From Parelaphostrongylus tenuis (taxonomy: Eukaryota; Nematoda; Chromadorea; Rhabditida; Metastrongylidae): a DNA stretch of 64,000 bases. This document shows, one piece after another, positions 11,801 through 23,800 of this stretch. Location: positions 124,001-188,000 of the forward strand of contig JAHQIW010006966.1 in the NCBI GenBank assembly GCA_019055375.1. The letters run 5' to 3'. A program made the position numbers and the translations under genes. Within the stretch, counting starts at the first letter, position 1. Each line of letters starts with the position of its first letter. The notes below the pieces were generated by a model that worked only from the letters and a program-made list of their open reading frames with translations, made no database searches and was not told where the DNA came from.

Positions 11801-14800
11801 TTCCGAGTATCCAAAGCAAACGCAGAGATTTCCACCCATTGTCGACTAGCAATGACTAACTCCATTATTTATCAAACTGGTCAAAACTAATAAGTTAACA
11901 CTATTTAGGAAGGGTGCACCACTAGAACAACGAATGGCCGAGTCCGTCTCCATTTCCGGAGCGTCAATTACCGTCACGTCAATAACGGGTAAGTATGTTT
12001 TCTTATGTCGCAATACCTTGAAAGGCCTTCGCGACAGAAAAGCATCCTGATAGGAATATCACGATGAGATATCTAGCATTCCAAGCTAAAAACTCGTGAT
12101 TTAAGCCTTCGAAAACAGCTTCAAGTAATATGTATTGAAAATTTGATGCAACGACAAGTTGTTAACGAGATACCATTCTCTTCACATTCATCGTTTCGAA
12201 CACAATTTTGAATGATGATGGTCTATTTTAGATGTACTTAAATAGTAATATGACTATTGGATAGCCATGAATAGGGATTTGGATGGAGTGATGCGATGGG
12301 CGCGTAAAGGCGGCTTAACCGACAAAAGAACTGGGTGGGCTGGCAAGCAAAAATCTGTTCGGTCTTCGATTTATTACAAAACCAAAAAATCGTAACTCTA
12401 AAAAATCTGATTACTAGGGAAAACGAAGGAATAATGCGTGAGAAAATCGAATGCCGTACTGTATAAAACTGGTATATCTATACGACATCTCTACACCTAT
12501 AGCATTTCCGAGAGTTTTCGAAGCAATCTTGAGAATATCTTCTGTAATTACCCCGTGTTCTTCGGGCGCCAATACCTACTTTCTGTTTGGGCTGTTTACA
12601 TATATTGTCTTCCCTTGGACTAGTCGGTCAGTTCAGTTTTCAACATACATGCTTAAGTTTTTCCCACTTGTCAATGGATTCTGCCGTATTTCAAAATTCG
12701 TTTCTTGCGTGGCAATAAATAGTCATCATAATATCGTTTATGAAAAGCGAATGTGGCGCAGTGGTTGGAGATGCTCTGCGTCGCACACTAGGTCAATGGT
12801 TTGATCTGCCGCTCATGGTTCACCAAGCCATCCATCCCTGCGGGATTGGTAAATTGGTACCAAGCGGTTCTTAGACTTGTCTGGGAGGATAAGCAGCATG
12901 GCTCGATACAGCGGAGGCCGCCGCGGATCATTATAAAGGTCAGATAGGCATTCAGCCACGTCAAACGAAGTTGAAAATTGAAGACGAATGCATGGCGCTT
13001 CCCTCAAGGATTGATCAACGCGGAGAGCTTTATGCTTTATCCTTTTGACATCGTCGTCACAATATGGCGTTTGAAAGTACATAAATCCTCAAAGAAAGAC
13101 TTTGATCTAGGAGTTTTAGCCTTGTCACTAGTATTAGGGTTTGATTCAAGTAGCTTAAATCACAAGTAGCTTAAATCAGTTTTTATTCTTCCGCTCATAT
13201 TGAAACTATGTCATCCATGTTACCCTTCTAGCAACGCGTAGATAGTGGATCATTCAGAGATAATTTTCCACTTCTCGAGAATAGGGGTAACCAAGAACAA
13301 ATCCATTTTTCGCAGTCATCGTTCTTCAGGATCGGACTAGCACCAATCTTTCCACCTCCGCTCTATATGCTGGTATTCCATTTCACCTGGGTGGTGTTTC
13401 GGTTCGAAAAGATGATTTAACCATCAGAGCGGAAAGTGACGTTATCTTCCAACTGTCGACTTGCAAATGTCTTTTCAATCTAGATTTGATTTATCGTTTC
13501 AACAGTGACAGTGCATGGCGCAGTCTGCCCCATATCTGTATTGCCCCACAGGGAGTGAAATGGCAACTATCAAAGGTTCTCGGATGATAGTGTTTTCAGG
13601 CTTTAGTTTTTTGAGCAGGAACTGTACCTAGTTTGAAAAGAGGAATCATCTCCGTTGATCGTTTCCAGTTGCAGCGCTCGTGGGAAAGTTATTTTTTAGT
13701 AGTTTTTGAAGTCTGGGTAGTCATTCGATAGCTTGAACTCAAAAATCTGAGAAAATGTATTTTATTTTCGAAATGGGTTTTTTTTTATTGCGCTTCGAAG
13801 GCAAAAATAAAACTGTGTTACTCATTTAAACATTTTTCTCTTGCAAAGCTTTTTCCTCTAAACCTCTAATAACCATTCGATACCTTAAATCTTGTCAATT
13901 CTTATATTGTATCTGAATTTTGAAAGAGACTTCTTGTTGCACTCTGACATTCAAAAAGGATTGAGTTTCGCAAATTTTGATTATCGCCGTAATCCGCACC
14001 TTTTTTAATCCTTTCAGAAAAAAACCCTTCTGATTTTTTTTCGGATCTTAGCGATTATCTAACAGTTCGAAAATCAGAGACTCTAATGGCGTATTTTCAT
14101 CTAAGACTGCTTTGTTATTGCGCTGTAACAGCAAAAATGAAATCATGTTTCTCATTTGAACATTTCTAGCTGAAAAAATTTTCCTTGGGAATTTTTATAA
14201 CCATTCGGTAGCTGGAGTCTCGTCAATTCCAATAATATAAATGGTTTCGAAAAGGTTTTTTTTGGTGCGCAGTACCAGCCAAAAATATGTTAAGTTTCGC
14301 CTAACGCAATATTGACACTAAACCACTATGCGTTGTCGGTATGAAGATAGGATTTCTCAACATGGCCGCTGAACCACCGCGCTTTCTCCGGTGCTAAATT
14401 GGTGAACCGAATCTTCTCTTGAATGTTATAGAGCACCATGAAATCCTTTTCAGAAATAGACATATCATTGAAATCTACGAGATTCAAGATATCGCATGGA
14501 TACAAGAAGTCCTAAGGAAAACCTTTTTCAGCAAGAACTGTTCCAAAGAGGAACATAATTTTATTTTAGTTATGCACCGCAAACGATTAGCCATTCCGTA
14601 AACAAGGCATATTTTCAAATTCCTAAATGTTTAAGTTATTGGCCGACTATTCAAATTTCAAAAATTACTGAAAAATGATTTCCCCATGAGCGCTGGCTGC
14701 TGTGGCTCTCGAACCCTTCTTATGAATGATCGCAAGACGAGTTTTGTGGTTTGTGAGTCACCCAAAAAGGATCTGGTTGATGTGGACAGTTTCTTAGTGT

Positions 14801-17800
14801 TTTTTAGCTTGTTAATCCGGGTACGACGTTTTGGGAAGGTCTATTTAGAGGTATGCTTGCTATCTCACTTTCTATAAAGCAATCTCATGTACATGTCTCT
14901 TTCACACTTATCGTAGTTTGATATTACACTAGCAATTGTCGAACACCACTCAGACTTTGCATTCCTACGGGCTCTAGCCTATCCCCTAATTTTCAATAGA
15001 AATCCTCCGACGACCTTGTATGCATTTCACGGAATCTGACCGCTGCGATACACACGGCTATACTAAAGCATGTGCTAATCCAGAGCAGCAGAAGGATTGT
15101 GCTCATGCTTTATTAACACCTAGTGATAAAAGCGTTGATGTGATCATTACTCGTGCTTATTACCCGAAAATGTACCGTCAGATAGCCTTAAGTCGAACAT
15201 GGTTGGAGCGCTCAAGGGGATATCTATCTAAGTATTATGCCTCTTCATATAAGTTTTTTGATGAGAGCCACGAGTTTTTTTTTTGGTCTAGAAAAGCTTG
15301 CAAACGTCGAATCCTATTTATCCGCAGCTGATCTGCGAGATTTATGACAACTTTCGGATAATGAAGTTTATTGAACGCCACTTAGTACAATAAATTAATG
15401 GTCGACATTCCGGCGATATTGCCTTTTTTAGAGCCTGAAAAGATTTAATGTACTCACAGTCTACTCGCTTAAACTCTTACGTGGCGCAAACAGAAAAGAG
15501 TGATAAACAATTTTTGGTTTACACACTGAACAGCTTTTTTCAAATGCCGTGTTACTGCTTTTGAGTCTTCCGATTACCTAATGAAGACAAACCACACAGG
15601 CTTGCACTGACTAAGAATGTGCCTAGGTGAGGTTAGAAAAGATTAGCCTGAGCTATGGCAAAAGGTTATATCTGGCCACGAAACACTCCTCCTTGCAATT
15701 CCTTTGAACTTTAAGCGTTTATTCAAAAAGTTTCGATGTTTTTTGCGCAGATTTTTAGGTGAGGACATTGACTTTTATATCGAAATTTCCTTTATTATGT
15801 TTTCGCTGTAAACGTGCCCAATAGAGTTTTTTGTTTGACCCTTTAACCTTTCCATCGGGGTACTGTTGTATGCGAACACAGAGTGATCTACTCCGGTACG
15901 CCAGCTTGTTCGCCCTATATCTATGTTAGAGATTAGGTAAACAGCGCCAGGATTCATTCAATAGTCATCTGAACCGTTAGGGCAATTTACGAAAGTTTTG
16001 GTTTCGCATAGACGACCATACAAGCGGTTAAGGATTAGTTGGTCCCTCAAAATGTTAGGGGTGTTTCAAGCACTGCTGCCGTCTTGCTTATAATTACTCA
16101 TTTTACCCCTTGAGTATCACGTTTACTTTTCATGAAGCAGAAGTCGGAATTTCGCGGTCAGTACAGCACGTCACAATGACAATGTGGTAGTTTTCTGAAG
16201 TTTTATCACCATTGAATGGAGTTTAATTTTTGCTGAGACGTTGAATACGTTAAAATAAGACTTCAATGAGGCTATTATTGGTTGAAACACGCTAAAGCCA
16301 CTACTAAACAATGAAGTGTTCATCAAAAACGATGGTACACATGGTAATATGATTTCACTTTATCAACAATTTGGAGAACTTTCTATTATTATTGGACTTT
16401 AGGAGATGAGATTTTTACAGATTTATGGAATAAACTTTGTTCTGTCGTCTCATGGGCAATAAAAATCATATATCCTTTCATATACAACTATCAACATTTT
16501 TATCGCTGCCACATAAGGATTTCTAGCACCCCTGGCGTTTTTTCCGCTAAAATACGCGTGAAAAAGTCCCTCCAATCAATCTATCTTCGCTGCGAAAGTT
16601 TGCTCAAATTTGCGGTTTTGCTATATAATCGCAAAAATTTGATGAAAGTTGAAAAAACGAGATTGAAAAGCGAAACGTAGTTTTCATTCCATTATTAGAA
16701 TGTACTATGAAGGTCTTCTGAGAAACCAAGCCGTATACCAAAAACTCCAGTTCTCCAGCTATCAAAAGGCTACTAGTCTAGTGAAAACGCTCTCTTCTAG
16801 AAAAATCCAAGGGAATACCAGTAAGTTTCACGAAATGCGACTGCATTTCACATAACTCGTAGTTAAAAGTAGAATTTTTCTATTTTTTCATAGCGAAAAA
16901 ACTAGCGTAGGACGAAATTTTACATTCAATACCGAACTATATGCTGTGAAGTTAGCCAATGCACTCCGAAAGCAAAACATTACTTTTTTCGTTTATAAAA
17001 CGTAGTATGAAGGCCGTTTCATAGATCAAGAATAGTTTACAAGTTGGCATTTCTCAAGCTGTCGAATGACTCAAATATCGATTCAAAAAAAACGAGACAA
17101 ATGTTGAACAACAACGGGAAATATGTTTCTCTTTGCAACGGTGTTGTTTTCCCGTGGAAATATTGGATATTTTTTTCATACAAACACACTCCTTAGATTT
17201 AAAAAATTTTCATGGAAGTTTTTTGTGGATTCCATCATTTGATGGTTATACTATCCCCTTAGAAACTGAATTCACTAGATAAATCCCCATATTTCCACCG
17301 CACCGCATGGAATTTCAAAATTTTCGCCGTGCGGCATCCAGCGTGAAAAACGATGAAACATATATGCGCCACTTGGAATTCTAGGCGTGAAGCAAAGTTT
17401 TATGGATGGCGTTTATCTTCTCAGAAATGAGTCTGTATAAAAGAGCGCCTTGCTGCCAAAATGAAAGTCAAGCAAAAACTCCACTAGGCAAGCATAGGGA
17501 ATAAGTAACGGAAAAGATCTCGATACAGAAATACTAGTAGTAGCCACGCATGGGAATCTAAAACATCTGCGCAAAAGACTTTTGGAGCTCTTTGGATAAA
17601 TATCAAGAAATCTGAAAAGGATTTCAAGGAAGAGTTCCTTGCAATCATACGTGACCTCGCACCATACTTCAGGCTAATTTTTCTCACCTGAACCACGCGT
17701 ATTACTAATTCGTTGAACTCACAGCGACTTGTCTCCAATGAATAATTGAGAGACTCAAAAGAGGCAAGACAGTAAGTCTTTCGAAGAGAAGCTGTTTTTT

Positions 17801-20800
17801 TTTGCGAACTAAAATTTGTTTATAACCTTCTGCTGGGGTTACGAAAGTATTTGACTGAAACGATTGCGAGCCAGTTGACCTTCGGAGACTCCAAATAGGG
17901 CGATAGTGCCGATAGGTTGGCCATTAATTATAATACTGATTGATATTCAGCAGACCTACTATCAATAACCTCGCATCTACTCGTTAAGAAACACTGGATT
18001 ATTCTCTATGCCAAGGTTAACAGATAGTCGCTGTCAAGAATCGAACGACAATTAAATTCAGTTGACGATTCACTTGACAAAAAATTTTATAAAGATCATT
18101 TCAGATGTGTTCTGCTTTGCAATCGGTCTATTCTCAAACTTGCCGGTTGTACGACTCTTCTGCCTTTTTACCACAGCAGCGCTTTTTGTGGACTTCGTTT
18201 ATCAAGCAAGTATTCATTTTCCTTATTTTCTGGAGTCGTTCACACACAGAATATAAATTGGAATCTTTGTCATAAGTATATATACTTCAGCTGACGTTTT
18301 TTACTGCTGTGATGAGCTTTATCGTTCGACGACAACATAATTTCGATCAGAAGGTCAATAAACACAAAGTTCAGGTGGGTTTGAACCACTATTGCACTAC
18401 AGAGGTGACGCTTGTAATCAGTATGATGTCATTGTTACACCGTCGGAAAAACATTGCCTCAATCCATTTGTATTTTCAATTTTTCTATGAAAAAGTACTA
18501 CCAAACTCTCTCGACAGATTCATGTAAGTTCAAGTTGATTAAGTCACAACTAAAAGAGCTAAGTAACAAAAACAGTGCTATGAATTCGGCTGAGGTTGTG
18601 TACAAAGTTCAACGAAGAGTTTGCAACTATCAAAGCCGCGTTGTAGTCTGCAGGGAAAAAAGTGAAGTCTGCATAAATGAAAAAATTGAGAAATTGAGTG
18701 GATGACTAGGATTGGTGAAACCGCTCTATGGTGACAGTTTGATGCTGACGAAGCGATCATCTCTCACGTTTAATTACCTGAATCTTTGTAAGTGGATGAG
18801 GGCAAAGAGTAGCATCTTATTGAATCAAATAAAATATAGAAACATCATAATCATCATCATCGCCTATCTTTGTACATAACAGTGGCGACCAACCAGTCAC
18901 ATCGGTGTCTAGGGCATTGAAATCAATTCTGATTAGTACTCAATGATCACCTTTGGCGCGAATGATAATTTCTTGAGATCGGCGTTGTATTCTGCTTACA
19001 AGTGGAATATTGTTCAAAACTTGTTCAAGGGGGTCTAAAAATGGTTGCGAAAGACTTAGGTAAACTGTAAGGTCTTTACGCTCTCGAGTTCGTTGAGCGT
19101 TATCTTTTTTGATATTCAATCATGCAAATTACGTTCATCAAGAATTCAATGCATTCATTTTTCACTTGTAAAGTTATGAGGCAAATGTTTGAGTCGTAGG
19201 CAATTGGATCAGGTTCACTGGGTGTTATGATATACGCGTTTGAAACGAATGGTTGAAAACTCATACAGTTCGAACAATCATATGCACAGATCATTCTTAT
19301 TTACTTAGATTTACATTTCCTTTTGAATATGATTAAATTATGCGGTTTATTGCAGAACAAAGCGTCACCAGCCGGGCGATGTAATGGTGGAGCGGTGTTC
19401 TCAATTACAATTCCAGGATTTTCAATTCCGGTTACGAAGAAGACTTCTACTCAGACCAGACTGGAGATCTTCGTGGATTGGTTGCACTCCAAAACCGCGA
19501 AGTCATTGATCATGCTAGTATTCTTGACTCATATCGTAGTGAGTTTCTTTGAGAATCGAAAATACATTGATATTCTTGTGAAGGTGGAATGCGAACAGAG
19601 TAAAGCAAGAACAAGTCTTCATTGTGATAGGAAGCTATCCACTGAATCATGCTTCACATTTCCCCTCTCTCAATTCATGTCTTTTAGAATAAGTAAAAAG
19701 AAAGCGACATTTTATCTCTGTTTTCTTTCTTGATTTCGTTCTTTTTCGTTTAGATAAGTGCGTGCCTGGCCTCTCAAGTGAATACCGACTTTGACATGGA
19801 GAATTTGTACCTCGAAGAATCACCACTAACAGATATTTCACGGCGAATGCAGGTGTGATGTGGAGAAAATAATTAGAAATTACAAGGTAGAAAATTCTTT
19901 CTTGAGAAATTTTTTTGCAGGATTTTGTTCTTCGGGAGTCTTTTGTTGTAAATTTTGCGGTACAACCGATGCCTGACTTTACAAATGAGACTGTACGAAT
20001 GGAGTTTGAAGAAATGGTTGAAAAATTAGAACGAATTCCAAATTTCGGTGCAGGGCCGAATTCAACAGTACTATGGACGAGAGATTACAGTAGTGTGAGT
20101 TCGTATCTTCTCCTGAGAGATTATTTTTCTTTTGCTTAATTAGAAACCTTTCTCTCGCTTCCTGTTTATCCCATTACTATGGTACTTTTCAGTTAGAGGG
20201 GGGCAAATGAGAGGCCGACCTCATTCACTCAACCGACAGGAACTTTTCATAGGAATGTTAGTAAACAATCGAAATCCAGTATCTCAAGTTACAGTCCCAC
20301 TTCGCGGTTTTTTTCTTTTGATAACATTATTTTATAACGCTGTAAAACTCCATATAGAATTAATTTTTACAAAACCATGTTATTTTCTCTTATCTCGCTG
20401 GATAAAACTCCTTTCTTAGGGTGCTATTACTCATTCGATAGCACAAGTTTCAAAAATCTCAAAAATATGTCTGCTTTTTGGAAAAGTTCTAACGATAGCG
20501 CTCTAGGAGAAAGAAATGATTTGTGCTTTGAACCTCGGCGGACAAAGTTCTTTGTTCAGACTTTTTGTAAATCATTCAATGTCGTAAGTTCCAGTGAATC
20601 TAGTGCTGTGCTTATTTTCTCGAAATACCGTTTGGCAGGGAAAATCGATCAAATTTAACATCTCGACGACCTTGTTTACCACCTGAATCGCGAAGCGGGG
20701 GCGGGGCTATCGATCACCTTTCGAATATTGTTATTCAATTGGGGATTTTTCTCACTGCACTGGCAGAAACTTCAGATATCAAATATGATTCTGATACTAC

Positions 20801-23800
20801 GATTATACGCCTATAGAAATGAAGGCCCACGGCCGGTATGAAACATAATTTTTTCCTGGATTCTACATCGTAATAAAAGGGTGTTTGAAAAAACGGCGAC
20901 GTTGGCTTGTAGCCTTGTGTCAGTTTTCGAATGGTTACTAACACTTCTATGAAGAGTTCCTGTGAAGCGAATAAGGTGAATTTTTCGTTTGTCCCCTTAT
21001 AATTGAAAAGTAGCCTTACTATATAACATTTCGCACCTATAAGAGGTAAAGGGAGACTTTCATGCGTACTTTATGACTTAAGGATATCGCATTCTGGGAT
21101 GGGGACGAAGATTTTTGGACGCCAGACGTTTTGCTAAAAAATTACTACGATTATGGGCTCGAAGAAAAGTTCATTACCATCAAGTATGATTGAGATTTTA
21201 CTCTATTCAACTTATTCTTTCTTCCACGATTATGTTCATACTGGATTATGATTTGCAGAAAAAATAAAAATGGTGAAGACGTCATAGATGGCTTTTACTT
21301 CGTCATCGTTTATCGGAACATGAGCTCGTTTTTAGACGTTCAGCACCTGATGGAACAACGGTAAGGCGTCGATTATATTGGGAAGTTTTAAGTATTCATA
21401 GTAAGCTAATGGAGAACGGGCTAAAGGCTTAGAAAACTAATGAGAACAGCAGAAGTCGTTCAGGATAGAATGGCACGCCAAACTGTGAATGACTTAGTTG
21501 ACAGTTTCACAAAACTACGTAAAGATTTCATTAACACATCCGCGATGACACCTATATTCTTGAAACGTGCCTGTGGGACAACGTCTAATTTCTTCTGGCG
21601 TGTCCATTGGAACGGCGCTTGATTTTTTGCACAGCTTGGTGTGACATCGGTGGAGATCACTCCGGCCACAATTTTCCAAAATTTATAAACTGCGTGCTAT
21701 ATCTCTATATGATTAATTTTTCTGTGTCTTGAAAAAGTCCGGCGTCCTTCGTGTATGCTCTTATGTACACTCCCGTATTTTGAGCGTATACATCCCTGGT
21801 GTATGAAGAAGACATTCATCCACTATATGATCTTATGCTGTCAACTTTAATCCTTTTCTGGGGCAGTACGGTCTGTAGATATCGCTAGAATTTAACGGCT
21901 TTTTCGCGGTACAGAGGTTTTCGCTAGCCCTCTAGTGGTCATTTGATAGCTTGAGAAACTACCATTACAATACAGTGCTTGGTATTTGTAAAGACGTTCT
22001 CTGTGCAATGTAGCAACGAATAGGATGTTACGTTTTGCATTCGAAATGTATGTGTCTTTTGGAGTACTTTTTTGCCGTGTGAAACTACTTTGCTAGACTT
22101 CTGATGGACACGCATCAACTTTAGGAACGGCGATTCTAACCCTTGACTTGTTTTGTGCAAAGGCCTCCTTTAATGCACAGTAGCAACGAAGAGAAGATTG
22201 CGCCTCACTTTTGAAGTTATTAGCTTGTTATTTTTACTTCTTAGCAAGTTTACTGTTAATCATATATTATAAATTTTTTATGTGCTTTATTGTCACAGCA
22301 GATGGAGTTTCACTGAAGAGGTTTCTACGAAAGTTTTGCTTTTTTTCCGTAGAAACAGTGTCTTTCTCCATATCTTAAACATGTCTTAAAAAATTTTATT
22401 TTTTGAAGTGAAACATATTCTTGCAAAAATAACGCATTTTTAACCCTTATTGTTCTCTTCTGATTTCTGTCTGGCGAGAATATGACTCAAAAATACACTT
22501 TCTACAGTTTCGAAAAAGCTTATGCGAAGGTGTTTTCAATACGTAGCGGAAGAAGTAGTTGGAAGATCGCGCATTCATCATTATGTTGCGCATAGAGTGC
22601 AAGTCTTGATAATTTCTTCAGATATTTTAATAGTAGAAATGGTGTTTAAACGAGTAAATGCCTTCGTTTGAAGGAATAATTACATTTATTAGATCAGCAC
22701 CTACAACAATAAACAAAGATGGTTATAGCAAATGTTGGAAATTGCGATCACGTCGTTGCGGAAGGTGTTGTTAACGCTCTGAATGAAAGTAACACTTAGA
22801 AATTAGGCGACTACTCCTCATTCACAGTGATTGAAGAGATCGGCTCTGTGAATTAGTAACATCTCAACGGAGCAAGTCACTTTTCGTCCTCTGTAACACA
22901 TGTTAGCATCGTTTGTCTTTTAAGCGCTTGGCATTGGTCATCATCTGAGTGGTGTGCCACGCATTCAGCTCAATTCATTGCACCACGGAGGTGATCGAAA
23001 CCATTTTCACCTCTACAATGACTGTTGTGGTGTGCGAATTCACGAAGAAAGTGAGCTCTTTGTTCTCACGTGCAGGTCTGCTACCATTATGGGAGGACGG
23101 AAGCGTGATTGGCTAAGTGCTCAATGTGCATTGCTGGACCCTATCAACCTGTATTACCTATCCTTTATTAAAGGCAGATAACAAAAGTACTGTCACTGTG
23201 GTTTTTGACATCTTCAAAACTAAAATGGCTTGTAATTTTAGACGAGCTATCATCGCCTCGTATCCGTTGTTCCATGTGCTTTCTCATCATCCGTTCGAGA
23301 AAGTTCCAACAGAAAGTGCCGCCAGTGCTCCATACAACTTCCTACAAACTGCCGGTATCAACTTAGTCAAATGTTTTACTCATTTACACAATCCCTTATC
23401 TTTGTAATATGGTAACTAAAATTTATGACTATCACTTTTTTTCTGCCAAAAAGGAGGATAAATCTTTTCAGTATCAGCTGTTGTTCTAATGTCCGTCGTG
23501 GTATTGTTATTCGTGATGAACTGGGAAGCGATCATTTCTGTGGTTATATCCATCACCTCCATTTGTTTAGGTAAGTTAATGATTAACTCATTGTATCGCT
23601 CCAATCAAAATTTAACGTCTTAATTTCTACCGGCTTTTGGGAGCATTCAGTTTCGAGATATTAGATGTATAATTACGACTCCACCGTTTCTTTTATACTG
23701 TAATAATAGTGAGATTATAGATACGAAAATTCTTTTTTTTTACTTGGAAGTGCGTTAAAAACACTATCTAATCATATTTTTTCTATGAACAAAATATTTT

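Noticed and set aside
12451..12804. 117-codon plus-strand frame in intron 10
   Set aside because: Hydrophobic but without any motif. Its 3' end runs into the SINE-B copy, so it is a chance frame.
21440..21622. Candidate ptr exon after exon 17 (frame would continue R-KLMRTAEVVQ)
   Set aside because: Acceptor and phase fit by chance, but no in-phase GT donor follows in a sensible place and it lacks PTR loop-2 motifs. The exon at 23242-23354 restores them exactly.
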